64,000 nucleotides of DNA from Nonomuraea helvata (GCF_039535785.1 NZ_BAAAXV010000001.1:1612001-1676000), one strand, 5' to 3'; shown: positions 44,361 to 53,541, numbered from the stretch's first letter. Made by a program: numbers and translations. Notes: generated from the sequence alone by a model not told the origin.

Positions 44361-44404
44361 TGGTCGGCATCCCGTTCCGTGGTGAGGTCGTCCGGTGCCG
44401 TCAT
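44357..44404 (-). CDS. 15-residue linking ORF
   Basis: MTAPDDLTTERDADQ: its ATG overlaps the stop of the amidoligase-tipped gene (ATGA) and its stop overlaps the start of the next gene (GTGA). It exactly bridges the two genes and would allow terminating ribosomes to restart twice. It may be a coupling device without a functional peptide. Confidence 0.4.
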   Translation of the reverse strand: MTAPDDLTTERDADQ

Positions 44405-47400
44405 CGCGCGCGCACCCAGCGCGTGGCGGCGTACAGGGCGGTGAGCTGCTCCTTGTCGGCGGCCCGCCAGAACAGCTCGTCCACCAGGCTGCGGAAGGAG
44501 AGGCTCCCCCGCTCGGTGAGGTCGAGCGCGGCGCCCAGCTTGCGGAGCCCGGCGTGGGTGCCCAGCCGGTCGCGCCGGCCCATGTTGGGGAGATCGCCCA
44601 GCGGCGCGTTGCGGAGCACCGCCTCGACCAGCGCGATCGACACCTTCGTCTGGGACTGGATCACCGCGGGGTCGAGTGAGCCGTCCCACAGCCGGAACTC
44701 GATGTGGTCTTTCGAGGAGCCTTTCATGCCCGCCATGTTCACCGCGACCTTGCGGTTGCTGTTGGAGTTGCGCATCGGAGCCATCGACTCGTAGCCGGCC
44801 GCGGGCCGCTGGTTGGGCTGACAGTACTGCAGGCCCCGGTGGCTCTCCCGCTCCGGGTTGTGCCCGAGTCTGAACAGCGTGTCGGAGTGGTGGTCCACGT
44901 AGTCCAGCATCCCGGTGTAGTGCTCCACGATGTGGTCGTAGTCGTGCGTGCTCACGTGGACGTGCCCGCCGGTCGAGACGGTGGCCGTGCCGCCGTGCGC
45001 CCGGATGATCTCGCAGGCGATGCGGAGGTTCTCCCACGTCGCCGGCTCGTCGTACAGGATGGGTGAGATCAGTTCGCCCGCGACCGTGCCGTCCTTCTCC
45101 AGCCTCCAGAGGCCGCGCCCGCCGTTCTTTCCTGACCGGTAACCCTGCGCCAGCATGGTGTGGTGCGAGTGCACCTGAGCGTCGCCGGTCAGACCAGCCT
45201 CGTGCAGGGCGTGGGCGATGTCCTCCAGCACCCGGCCGGTGGCGGGGCCCGGCAGGTCGAACTCGAGCTCCAGCCCGAACCCGCGCCCGCCGTCACGGGC
45301 CCCCAGGGACGCGGTGGCGTTCTCCGGCATGTACGGAATCACCGGCTCTCCCCTGGCCGCGCGTTCCAGCGCCTGGTCGTAGGCTCTCCGGAACGCCGCG
45401 AAATCCCGCGTGAAGGACACCTCGGGGAGCTCTGGCCGGCGCTGCCAGGCCTGGGCCCGGGCCTCCAGCGAGGCGACCCGTTCCTGCTGCGCCACGGCCA
45501 GCGCGTCGGTGCCGGCGAACCGGGACAGGGCACGGCGCATGCGTGGATGCGCCCGCTGATACGCCTGCTGTGCCTCGGCGTGCTCGTGGATCGCGGCCTG
45601 CCGGGCGTCCCGGACGGTCGAGGGGGACAGATCGTGCAGCCCCGGCGGGACGTCCGGCGGCCGGCTGATCGGGGTGTTCCGGGTCAGGGCGTCGATCACC
45701 TGCCACCGGTCGACCGGCCCGAAGAGGTCGAAGCCGGCCCGGTGGGCCTCGGCCGCGCACTGTGCCAGCCGTTCGACGGAATGGTCGAGACCCGCCTCTC
45801 CCGCCAGCCGGCGCAGCGGATCGAACACCCACAGCCGGGACGGCGCCTCGGCCCCGGTGATCTCGGCGAGGCGGGAGAGGGCCCGCGCGTCGTCGCCCCC
45901 CGGATGCGCGATGCCGCGCTCGGCCGCGATCCGCAGCCCGTCCCAGAGATGCGGGTCTCGCGCCCGGTGGGCGTTGAGGAGGCCGGTGAGCTCATGGGGG
46001 CTGTCCGCCCGCACGAGGTCGGCGCCGTGCGCCTGCGCGTCCTCGGCCAGGCGTACGAGCTGCTCGACCGAGCGCCCTTGGCCGACATCGGCGGCCAGGC
46101 GTTCCAGCGGAGGGACGGCGCGGTCCGCGCCGGCGCCCGGGGGCGGGGCGTGCTCGTCCAGGAGCGCGACCAGACGTGCCGTCTCGTCGCCGGGGTCGGT
46201 CAAGGAGTGCCTCTCCGCGAGCAGCACGCCGTCCCACAGGTACGGGTCTTCCTGCCGGAACCGGTCCATGCCCGTGTGGAACGCCGTCTCCCCGTCCGGT
46301 CCGGCGAGGAGGTAGCCGTTCTCGTGGGCCGCCCGGACGACCGGCAGCAACTGCGCGGTGTCGCGGATGCCGTGCCGCTCCAGCACCGGTCTGACGAACT
46401 CCCGGGCACTCCTGTAGGTGATCGCCTCCCCCATCATGTGCACCATGAGTCCGACCGTGCGTGCCTGCGCGGCGGTCACGTCCTGGAGAGAGAACAGGGT
46501 GTGGTGGCGCTGCCCCGCCCAGCGATGGGGGTCCGCCTCCATGCTCCTCTTGAGGATGTCGGTCAGTCCCGCGCGGTCGGTCGCGCTGTCGGGGGCCAGG
46601 CCGTGTCGCCGGGCGTCGCCGTAGAGGTCGACCAGGGCGTCGACATCGCGGTCGAGGCCGAGTTCGGCCGCGATCTCGGGGATGGCCCTTCGCGGATCAT
46701 GCCACTGGAGGACCCTGCTCATGGATGCGAGGGCTCTCGCCGTCGTGTCGCCGTGGTCGAGTACGGGCAGCTGGTCCACCAGTCGCCGGCCCTCTGCCAG
46801 GAGCCCTTCATCGAGGGCGTCCCGGCCCTCGCTGCCGGGCGTCCAGCGGTGGACCGTCGCCGCGGCCTCGGCGAAGTTCCGTGGCCGCGGATCCGCTATC
46901 GGGGAGAACTCGCCGGGGATGTCCGGAGGCGTTCCCCATGGGCGTTCGGCCGGAGCTGGGGGCGTTCCCACTGGCCTTACAGACGGGGACGGTCCTACTG
47001 GGCCGACGGCCGGAGCCGGCGGCGTCGGGTCAGGGGTGCTCGGCCGGCTGTCACCGATGCCGGAGTCCGCCAGCGCGCGTGTCACCGGGCGGGCGGCGGC
47101 CGGGCCCACCACGGGCTCCGGTGCCCCTCTCGTCACGGGCTGGTCCTGGGGCGTCTCCGCGAGCGTCGATGTCCGGGTCTCCGGTGTGGAGCCGTGATCG
47201 CGTGGCGGGTGGGGCGCGGGGTCGTCCGCGGGAGACTGCTCTGGTCGTTCCGGCCTGCTGTGGGCGGCCGATGCAGGTTCGGCCGCTTCGGGAGCCTCAT
47301 GCCGCTTCTCGACGGCCTTGGGAGGGCTGTCGGTCCCCTGTGCGCTCGGCTCGGGAGTGCCGGCGTCGTCGGGGGTCGTGCTGATGATCGACGGGACAGT

Positions 47401-48828
47401 GGCCGGCAGCATGGAACCGCGCGTGAGCCTGCTCGAAACCGGCGCAGAGGCGGGAGCGGCTTCGCCGGTCGGGGTTCGGTCGGCGGGGAGGCCCTGCGGG
47501 GCTCGTGCCGGGGTTCCGCCGTGGCCCGCCCTGTCGCCGACCGGGCCCGGCAGGGGCGTGTCGTGGCGACGGGTGACCTCACCCATGATCACCGGGCTGG
47601 GGTACGGCTGGAGCAGCACGTCTCCCGATTGGGACTGGTCATGATCGGTTGAGGTGTCGGCATGGTCCTCGGGCCGGGGATGCTGCACCAGGGCAGTCGT
47701 GTCGTGGCCGGTGGCCGGCGGGGTGTGGTCGCCGGGGCTCCCGGGCTGGTGCGGCTCGAGGGCTCGGGGAGCGGGCGGGGGCGGCCCGTCGGGTGCGTGC
47801 GGCGGCCCGTCGGGTGCGTGCGGCGGATCGGCGTGGGAGGTGCCGATGAGCGGTGGGTCGCCGATCTCAGCGACTGCCCGCATCGGGACGAAGCTCACCC
47901 GGGCCGAGGCCGGGATGTCGAGGCCGCCCGCGACGCCGGAGATGAAGGTGTAGGCCAGGTGTTCGGCGTCGAGCTGCCCGCTGAGTGCCAGGCCGGGGAC
48001 GGCGCCGGCGGTGCCCGCCATGCCGCCCAGCAGCGCCTGGCCGTACATGCTCTGGGTGATCGCCACGACCCTGTCGCGCACGGCCAGCTCGGCCTCGGAG
48101 GCGACGTACACCATCGGCCGGCTCAGCAGGCGCGAGAGGCCCGCGTTCGCGCCGGCGAACAGGGCGCCGGTCAGTGCGCCGCTGCCGAGCGACATCGCCA
48201 GCGACTCGAGGTCGAAGTCGCCCGCCTCGCGAGCCCCCCAGATCTGCTGCGCCACCTGCACGCCGAAGTCCAGGCCGCCTGAGATCGCGGCGAACTTCAC
48301 CATGTTGACGAGGACGAGCCGCTTGACCGTCTCGATCTTCACCTGGGTCAGCAGCGTGTGGTGCTGGATCAGCCTGAGGACGGCCGGGCCGTTGACGTAG
48401 ATCCAGACCAGGAGCCTGACGATCATCACGCCGAGCAGCGCCAGCGAGGCATAGATCATCCACTCGGTCTGCTGCATCCGCACACCGTGCCGGCGCAGGG
48501 ACGCGGACTCCTCCCGGAGCGCCTGCGCCAGCCGGTCGATCAGCGCCTCCGCGGAAGGACGACCGGCGGCGTCCGCCTCCCCGCCCAGCGCGGCGAACGC
48601 CTGCTCGAACGCCTCCTTGGCGGGGCCCTGCCATTCCCAGCCGCGCAGCATGCGGACGACGGCGTGGGCGTCCTCCGCCTTGATCTTCGCCAGGAGATCC
48701 GCCAGGTGCTCCAGCGTCTCCGCCTCGGCGATGATCCCGCCGACGTCGGCGTCCGGGATCGCCCCGCCCGCCAGCGGCTGCGCCACCGGCTTCACCACGT
48801 CGGGCACCAGGTTGAGATCGAGCCCCAT
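44401..48828 (-). CDS. Giant secretion-associated protein with C-terminal amidoligase domain
   Basis: 1475 residues. The N-terminal 120 residues are a WXG/ESX-like helical domain (MLRGWEWQGPAKEAFEQAFAAL), followed by hydrophobic helices (about 123-160 and later Gly/Ala-rich helices to 310), a Pro-rich low-complexity region (about 320-620), helical repeats (620-1100), a basic helical segment, and a C-terminal amidoligase-like domain from residue 1184: FGLELEF, LEKDGTVAGELISP, GGHVHVS and HIEFRLWDGSLDP match the G-E-E, DGS/ELVSP, GLHVHV and IEFR motifs of that glutamine-synthetase-like fold. It would form an amide bond using ATP, perhaps on a target-cell protein or peptide. The layout is that of a polymorphic toxin of type VII export. 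The upstream partner is a YbaB protein. Confidence 0.75.
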   Translation of the reverse strand: MGLDLNLVPDVVKPVAQPLAGGAIPDADVGGIIAEAETLEHLADLLAKIKAEDAHAVVRMLRGWEWQGPAKEAFEQAFAALGGEADAAGRPSAEALIDRLAQALREESASLRRHGVRMQQTEWMIYASLALLGVMIVRLLVWIYVNGPAVLRLIQHHTLLTQVKIETVKRLVLVNMVKFAAISGGLDFGVQVAQQIWGAREAGDFDLESLAMSLGSGALTGALFAGANAGLSRLLSRPMVYVASEAELAVRDRVVAITQSMYGQALLGGMAGTAGAVPGLALSGQLDAEHLAYTFISGVAGGLDIPASARVSFVPMRAVAEIGDPPLIGTSHADPPHAPDGPPHAPDGPPPPAPRALEPHQPGSPGDHTPPATGHDTTALVQHPRPEDHADTSTDHDQSQSGDVLLQPYPSPVIMGEVTRRHDTPLPGPVGDRAGHGGTPARAPQGLPADRTPTGEAAPASAPVSSRLTRGSMLPATVPSIISTTPDDAGTPEPSAQGTDSPPKAVEKRHEAPEAAEPASAAHSRPERPEQSPADDPAPHPPRDHGSTPETRTSTLAETPQDQPVTRGAPEPVVGPAAARPVTRALADSGIGDSRPSTPDPTPPAPAVGPVGPSPSVRPVGTPPAPAERPWGTPPDIPGEFSPIADPRPRNFAEAAATVHRWTPGSEGRDALDEGLLAEGRRLVDQLPVLDHGDTTARALASMSRVLQWHDPRRAIPEIAAELGLDRDVDALVDLYGDARRHGLAPDSATDRAGLTDILKRSMEADPHRWAGQRHHTLFSLQDVTAAQARTVGLMVHMMGEAITYRSAREFVRPVLERHGIRDTAQLLPVVRAAHENGYLLAGPDGETAFHTGMDRFRQEDPYLWDGVLLAERHSLTDPGDETARLVALLDEHAPPPGAGADRAVPPLERLAADVGQGRSVEQLVRLAEDAQAHGADLVRADSPHELTGLLNAHRARDPHLWDGLRIAAERGIAHPGGDDARALSRLAEITGAEAPSRLWVFDPLRRLAGEAGLDHSVERLAQCAAEAHRAGFDLFGPVDRWQVIDALTRNTPISRPPDVPPGLHDLSPSTVRDARQAAIHEHAEAQQAYQRAHPRMRRALSRFAGTDALAVAQQERVASLEARAQAWQRRPELPEVSFTRDFAAFRRAYDQALERAARGEPVIPYMPENATASLGARDGGRGFGLELEFDLPGPATGRVLEDIAHALHEAGLTGDAQVHSHHTMLAQGYRSGKNGGRGLWRLEKDGTVAGELISPILYDEPATWENLRIACEIIRAHGGTATVSTGGHVHVSTHDYDHIVEHYTGMLDYVDHHSDTLFRLGHNPERESHRGLQYCQPNQRPAAGYESMAPMRNSNSNRKVAVNMAGMKGSSKDHIEFRLWDGSLDPAVIQSQTKVSIALVEAVLRNAPLGDLPNMGRRDRLGTHAGLRKLGAALDLTERGSLSFRSLVDELFWRAADKEQLTALYAATRWVRAR
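47781..47822 (-). repeat. 21-base tandem repeat in Pro-rich linker
   Basis: Two identical 21-base units encode successive PPHAPDG copies within the proline-rich linker of the 1475-residue protein. They are in frame and typical of slippage in low-complexity linkers. Confidence 0.6.
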
Positions 48829-48863
48829 CAGACGGTGTCAGCTTTCTCGATCGACAGTCATGA

Positions 48864-49256
48864 TCACGGCCGAGGGTCCCGCGGCTCGGGCGTGCTCGGT
48901 TGCGGCAGGAATGACGCGAAGTCCGTCCCCTCGCCGAACAGATCGTCGAACGGAAGATCTGGTACGAAGGGCTCCATCAGCTCCTTCATCCCGGCGGAGA
49001 CCTCGCTGGTCGCCCGCTCGATCTGCTGGACGATCACGGCGGACAGCTCCGAAGGCGACAGTTTGCGGTAGACCCGGGGGTCGAAGTCGATCGTCCGCAC
49101 CTCACCGCGCGGGCCGACGGTCACGGTCACCATGCCGTCCTTCGAGCTGGCCGTCGCCGACAGCTCCCCTACCTTCTCCTGCATCTTCTTGAGCTGCTCG
49201 GTCTGCTGGTTGACCTCCTGGACGAGCTGCTCCAGCAGCCGCCACGACTCGTCCAT
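48864..49256 (-). CDS. YbaB/EbfC-family protein
   Basis: A 130-residue protein: N-terminal coiled helix (DESWRLLEQLVQEVNQQTEQ, then LKKMQEKVGEL), hairpin TVTVGPRGEVRTIDFDPRVY, C-terminal helix ELSAVIVQQIERATSEVSAG and a Pro-rich tail. ATG 49256 follows GAGG by 5 bases. It lies 35 bases upstream of the amidoligase-tipped gene on the same strand, the usual pairing of YbaB proteins with actinobacterial polymorphic toxins. Confidence 0.85.
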   Translation of the reverse strand: MDESWRLLEQLVQEVNQQTEQLKKMQEKVGELSATASSKDGMVTVTVGPRGEVRTIDFDPRVYRKLSPSELSAVIVQQIERATSEVSAGMKELMEPFVPDLPFDDLFGEGTDFASFLPQPSTPEPRDPRP

Positions 49257-49385
49257 CGTCACCTCTGTCCCTCACGTCTGCCACTTCAGCCTCAAACATC
49301 TCAGAAGTAGCATTCTTTCCTGATTTTGGGGTCAATATCGAGATCAACTGCCCCGATGGTGACGTGCCCGTTAGGCTGCCGACCC

Positions 49386-49700
49386 GTGAGCTTCGACGGT
49401 GTCGCCTTCAGCAAGAGCCACCTCGACCGGCTGGCGTGCGCGGCGGACGGGATGGCCGGTGACGTGGCCGACGTACGGGTCCAGTTCGAGACGTCGTCCT
49501 CCGCGGCGCGCGCCGCCCTCGGCGACGACGACTACGGCCTCATGTACTGGCAGGCGCGGGGGCCACGGATGGAGAGCGTCGGCGCCGGGCTCGACCTGCT
49601 GGCGGCCGCGCTCCAGAAGCAGGAATCCAGGATCCGGCGGGCGTCGCACATGTACGACGCCTGCGAGGACGCCGGCACCCTGCGTACCAGTGGACGATGA
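49386..49700 (+). CDS. WXG100-like protein
   Basis: A 104-residue helical hairpin protein (FDGVAFSKSHLDRLACAADG, VRVQFETSSSAARAALGDDD, YGLMYWQARGPRMESVGAGL) of the ESX-substrate type, with a hydrophobic second helix ending in an RRASHMYDACED tail. GTG 49386 has no ribosome binding site but TAGGCT stands 8 bases upstream, suggesting leaderless transcription. It is divergent from the YbaB/amidoligase operon and probably belongs to the same secretion unit. Confidence 0.7.
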   Translation: MSFDGVAFSKSHLDRLACAADGMAGDVADVRVQFETSSSAARAALGDDDYGLMYWQARGPRMESVGAGLDLLAAALQKQESRIRRASHMYDACEDAGTLRTSGR

Positions 49701-49710
49701 GAAAGGCACA

Positions 49711-49941
49711 AATGGGCGAGCAAGGAATCAATCGGCGTCAGCTCCTGGCCTCGGCTGGCCGCCGGAGAGCGACGTCGGCTGGGCCGGTGTCCCGCAGCGG
49801 CTCATCATCAATCTGCAGATGGGCTCCTGGGCTTCCGGGATCGAGCCCGGCGGCCCCGGCTGGGACGAGCAACCGGGTCCGGCCGGCAACACCTATTTCC
49901 GCGCTCGCAACGTGTGGGTCGGCCGTACCCGCGCCTGGTGA
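49711..49941 (+). pseudogene. Remnant of a Tat-exported enzyme
   Basis: ATG 49711 opens GEQGINRRQLLASAG, a twin-arginine signal start, then the frame is lost. In another frame PESDVGWAGVPQRLIINLQM, then GPAGNTYFRARNVWVGRTRAW and a stop look like the C-terminus of an exported glycoside hydrolase. An internal deletion with frameshift explains the two pieces. The family (perhaps GH16-like) is uncertain. Confidence 0.5.
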
Positions 49942-49965
49942 CGCACCGCTCCGCTCACCTCGCCG

Positions 49966-50460
49966 TCATCGCAGAGGTGCCACGGGAAGGTAGACCGTAC
50001 GGCCGCTCTTGCGGGCACGGCGCGCGGCGGGGATCCGCGCCGCGGTGTGCGCCGGAAGCCGGGCCTCGGCCTCTTCCCAGCCGAGGAACTCGGCGGCGTC
50101 GAGCTCATCGGCCTGGAGTTTGATCCGGCCGGGGTCGGCGACGACGCCGCCGTCGAAGAGGAAGGTCAGCATGGGGCGAGGCCGCTCCCCCAGCGGGGGC
50201 GACCACTCCACGGCCAGCAGGTCTCCGGCCTGGACGTCCAGCCCGAGCTCCTCGAGGATCTCGCGCACGGCGCCCTCGTGCGGAGCCTCCCCGGCTTCGA
50301 CGATGCCACCCGGGAAAGCCCAGTACGGGCGGTAGTTCGGCTTGACGAGCAGGACGCGGTCGTCGCCGTCGGTCAGCAGCATGCAGGCCGCGGTGTATGC
50401 CGTCGGCAGGCTCGCGTACCAGTCGGCCGGCTCCAGGTACGGCTTGCTCATGTCGTTCAT
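49966..50460 (-). CDS. Nudix hydrolase
   Basis: A 164-residue pyrophosphohydrolase. The complete Nudix box GGIVEAGEAPHEGAVREILEELGL gives the Mg-binding REILEE helix; YWAFPGG and LLVKPNYRP flank it as usual. Substrate is a nucleoside diphosphate linked to some group; it cannot be told from sequence. ATG 50460 is preferred because AGGTG lies 9 bases upstream; ATG 50451 is a second option. The C-terminus is basic. Confidence 0.9.
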   Translation of the reverse strand: MNDMSKPYLEPADWYASLPTAYTAACMLLTDGDDRVLLVKPNYRPYWAFPGGIVEAGEAPHEGAVREILEELGLDVQAGDLLAVEWSPPLGERPRPMLTFLFDGGVVADPGRIKLQADELDAAEFLGWEEAEARLPAHTAARIPAARRARKSGRTVYLPVAPLR

Positions 50461-50516
50461 TCGCACCATCACCTGCTCATTCTGACCGGACGGACAGCGC
50501 CCACGAGCCGGTCGAT

Positions 50517-50566
50517 GCCCCGGGCGTCCGCCGTGGGTCGGTGATACCCACGGCGGACGCCGGGGC
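50517..50566 (-). terminator. Long hairpin, original end of exporter operon
   Basis: A 21-base right arm (50546-50566, accca...ggggc) pairs with 50517-50538 with one bulged G around a 7-base loop. It lies between the Nudix gene and the IS element; before the insertion it would have directly followed the ABC exporter gene. Confidence 0.75.
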
Positions 50567-50569
50567 CTA

Positions 50570-51589
50570 GGTCGTGTTTCATAAGGCATTGAGCCACTGG
50601 TTGATCGCAGCGATGATGACGACGGCTTCGTAGCGTACGGCGAGCTTGTCGTAACGGGTCGCCATGCCGCGGTTGCCTTTGAGCAGGTTGATGCCGCACT
50701 CCACAGCGTGACGCAGCCGGTAGAACGCGGGGTCGAAGGCGGGCGGGCGACCTCCCTTCGATCCCTTGGCTCGCCGGTGAGCGTCCTGGTCGGCCTTGCT
50801 CGGAATGCACGCCTTGATCCCACGCCGGCGCAGATGAGTCCGGTTGGCCTTGCTGGTGTAGGCCTTGTCGGCCAGGACCCGGTCCGGGCGGGTCCTGGGA
50901 CGGCCACCGCCGAGGCGGGCCACCCGGATCTTGCCGAGCACCGGTATGAACTGCGGGCTGTCGCCCCGCTGCCCGGCGGTCACCACCGCAGCCAGCAGCT
51001 TGCGGCCCTGCTCGCAAGCCAGATGGGTCTTGGTGGTCAGCCCGCCGCGCGAGCGCCCCAGGCCATGATCGGCCGGCTCGCTGTGCACCCCGCCGGGTGG
51101 TTCCTTTTGCAGGTGACCGTCCCGGCGTGCTCCGGCCGCGTGCTGGTGAGCCCGGGTGATGGTGGAGTCCACGCTCACCGTCCAATCGATCTTCCCGGCG
51201 GCGTCCGCACACGCCTGCAAGGCCGCCAGGATCCGCGCCCAGATCCCCTCCCGCTGCCAGCGCCGGAACAAGCCATACACGGTGAACCAGTGGCCGTAGC
51301 AGGCAGGAACGTCCCGCCACGGCGCCCCGGTCCGGATCCGCCACCGGATCCCGTCGATCAACTGACGCTTGCTCCACTTCGGCGGACGCCCCTTGCCCGA
51401 TGCGGCAGGCAGATGCGGCTCCAGCGCCGCCCACTGCGCATCAGTGAGGTCGTGCCGCCTCGTCACCACTACGCTGGTCACGAGGTCTCCGGTATTTCGT
51501 TCTTCTTGGTCGTTGAACCACCTACCGGAGACCTCTTCGTTCAACGATCACCGACACGCCTCACACACGTGATCTTTCGAAACACGGCC
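50570..51589 (-). mobile_element. IS5-family (IS427-like) insertion sequence
   Basis: About 1020 bases. The left end GGTCGTGTTTC (from 50570) and right end, read inward as GGCCGTGTTTC (from 51589), are imperfect terminal inverted repeats. Flanks CCTA and TAG point to a TA or CTAG target, usual for this group. It encodes one DDE transposase, apparently intact. The insertion point coincides with the TAG stop codon of the adjacent exporter gene. Confidence 0.85.
50579..51481 (-). CDS. IS5-family DDE transposase
   Basis: A 300-residue transposase: DLTDAQWAALEPHLP and the DUF4096-type N-terminal domain (LIDGIRWRIRTGAPWRDVP) precede the DDE_Tnp_1 core with Asp in SVDSTITRAHQH, Asp in VLADKAYTS and Glu in HAVECGINLLKGNRG. 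GTG 51481 follows GGAGA by 5 bases; an ATG at 51544 would add 21 residues. All three catalytic residues are present, so the element may still be mobile. The two overlapping frames seen in some IS427 members are not needed here. Confidence 0.9.
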   Translation of the reverse strand: MTSVVVTRRHDLTDAQWAALEPHLPAASGKGRPPKWSKRQLIDGIRWRIRTGAPWRDVPACYGHWFTVYGLFRRWQREGIWARILAALQACADAAGKIDWTVSVDSTITRAHQHAAGARRDGHLQKEPPGGVHSEPADHGLGRSRGGLTTKTHLACEQGRKLLAAVVTAGQRGDSPQFIPVLGKIRVARLGGGRPRTRPDRVLADKAYTSKANRTHLRRRGIKACIPSKADQDAHRRAKGSKGGRPPAFDPAFYRLRHAVECGINLLKGNRGMATRYDKLAVRYEAVVIIAAINQWLNAL

Positions 51590-53541
51590 TAGTCCACCTC
51601 CACGACGGCCTGGGCGAACTGGGCCGAGTACAGCCGGGCGTAGGCGCCCTCCGCCGCGAGCAGCGACTCGTGCGTGCCCTGCTCGACGATCCGCCCGTTC
51701 TCCATGACCAGGATCAGGCTGGCGTCGCGGATCGTGGACAGCCGGTGGGCGATCACGAAGCTGGTGCGCCCCTCGCGCAGCGAGCTCATCGCCCGCTGGA
51801 TGAGCACCTCCGTCCGGGTGTCCACCGAGCTGGTCGCCTCGTCCAGGATCAGGATCGCCGGCTCGGACAGGAACGCCCGGGCGATCGTGATCAGCTGCTT
51901 CTCGCCCGCGCTGACCGTCCCGCCCTCCTCGTCGATCACCGTGTCGTAGCCGTCGGGCAGCGTGTGCGCGATGCGGTCCACGTGGGCGGCCTCCGCGGCG
52001 GCCTCGATGCGTTCGCGCGTGGCGCCCTCCGCGCCGTAGCCGATGTTCTCCGCGATCGTGCCGCCGAACAGCCAGGTGTCCTGCAGCACCATGCCGATGT
52101 TGGCGCGCAGCTCCTCCCTGGACAGCTCGGCGATGTCGACGCCGTCGAGCGTGATCCGGCCGCCGGTCACCTCGTAGAAGCGCATGATGAGGTTGACCAG
52201 CGTCGTCTTGCCCGCTCCCGTGGGGCCGACGATGGCCACGGTCTGGCCGGGCTCCACGGTCAGCGACAGGTTCTCGATCAGCGGCCGGTCCGGCACGTAG
52301 CGGAAGGACACGTTCTCGAACGCCACGCGCCCCCTGATCGGCGCGGTCCGCGCCGGCCCCTCGGGCTCCTGGGACTGCTCGGGAGCCTCCAGCAGCTCGA
52401 AGACCCGCTCGGCCGAGGCGACGCCCGACTGCACCAGGTTCGCCATGCCGGCCACCTGGGTCAGCGGCTGGCTGAACTGCCGCGAGTACTGGATGAAGGC
52501 CTGCACGTCGCCCAGCGAGATCGAGCCCGAGGCCACCTTGACTCCGCCCACCACGGCGACCAGCACGTAGTTGAGGTTGCCGATGAACATCATCGCCGGC
52601 TGGATGATCCCGGAGATGAACTGGGCGCGGAAGCTGGAGGCGAACAGGGCGTCGTTGTGCTCGGCGAAGGTCTCGGCGGCCTCCTTCTGCCTGCCGAACA
52701 CCTTGACCAGCGTGTGCCCGCCGTACATCTCCTCGATGTGGCCGTTGAGCTTGCCCGTCGAGGACCACTGCTTGATGAACTGCGGCTGCGAACGCTTGCC
52801 GACGGCCGCGGTGACGTAGACCGACACCGGCACCGTGACCAGCGCGATGAGCGCCAGGATCGGCGAGATCCAGAACATCACCACCAGCACTCCCACGACC
52901 GTCAGCACCGACGAGATGAGCTGGCTCATCGTCTGCTGGAGCGTCTGGGCGATGTTGTCGGTGTCGTTGGTGGCGCGGCTGAGGATCTCGCCGCGCGGCT
53001 GGCCGTCGAAGTAGCTCAGCGGCAGCCGGGCCAGCTTGGCCTCGATCCGCTCGCGCAGCCGGAACGCCGCCCGCTGTACGACGACCGTGGTCAGCCGGAA
53101 CTGCAGGATCCCGAGCGCCGCCGCCAGCACGTAGATCGCCAGCACCCAGCCGAGCACCTGCGCCAGCGCGGTGAAGTCGATGCCGTGGCCGGGCACCACG
53201 TTCATCGACGACACCATGTCGGCGAGCGTGCCCTGTCCTCTGGCACGCAGCCCCGCCACGGCCTGTTCCTTGGTGGTCCCGGCGGGCAGCTGGGCGCCGA
53301 CGATGCCGGCGAAGATCAGGTCGGTGGCGTGGCCGAGGATCTTGGGGCCCGTCACGGTCAGCGCGACGCTGGCCGTCCCGAGGGCGAGGACGACGGCGAG
53401 CAGCGCGCGCTCGGGGCGCAGCAGCCGCAGCAGGTGACGGAGCGAACCGCCGAAGTCGTGGGCCTTCTCGGCGGGCCCGGACATGATCCTGCCGGGGCCG
53501 AAGGCGGGCTGGGGGCGGCGCGCGGGCGCCTGAGTCGTCAT
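51589..53541 (-). CDS. ABC exporter, fused membrane/ATPase subunit B
   Basis: A 650-residue half-transporter: N-terminal six-helix transmembrane domain (residues 40-370) and C-terminal ATPase with Walker A GPTGAGKTT, signature VSAGEKQLITIARA (a variant LSGGQ), Walker B ILILDEATSSVD and H-loop IAHRLSTI. The sequence type matches MsbA/TmrAB/BmrCD-like heterodimeric multidrug exporters. It starts at an ATGA overlap with the partner gene. The stop codon TAG is contributed at the IS insertion site, but the C-terminus has a normal length, so the protein is probably intact. Confidence 0.92.
   Translation of the reverse strand: MTTQAPARRPQPAFGPGRIMSGPAEKAHDFGGSLRHLLRLLRPERALLAVVLALGTASVALTVTGPKILGHATDLIFAGIVGAQLPAGTTKEQAVAGLRARGQGTLADMVSSMNVVPGHGIDFTALAQVLGWVLAIYVLAAALGILQFRLTTVVVQRAAFRLRERIEAKLARLPLSYFDGQPRGEILSRATNDTDNIAQTLQQTMSQLISSVLTVVGVLVVMFWISPILALIALVTVPVSVYVTAAVGKRSQPQFIKQWSSTGKLNGHIEEMYGGHTLVKVFGRQKEAAETFAEHNDALFASSFRAQFISGIIQPAMMFIGNLNYVLVAVVGGVKVASGSISLGDVQAFIQYSRQFSQPLTQVAGMANLVQSGVASAERVFELLEAPEQSQEPEGPARTAPIRGRVAFENVSFRYVPDRPLIENLSLTVEPGQTVAIVGPTGAGKTTLVNLIMRFYEVTGGRITLDGVDIAELSREELRANIGMVLQDTWLFGGTIAENIGYGAEGATRERIEAAAEAAHVDRIAHTLPDGYDTVIDEEGGTVSAGEKQLITIARAFLSEPAILILDEATSSVDTRTEVLIQRAMSSLREGRTSFVIAHRLSTIRDASLILVMENGRIVEQGTHESLLAAEGAYARLYSAQFAQAVVEVD

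Noticed and set aside
45160..47652. 830-codon plus-strand frame over the amidoligase-tipped gene
   Set aside because: Low-complexity Arg/Gly-rich translation without motifs; the minus strand has membrane helices and amidoligase motifs.
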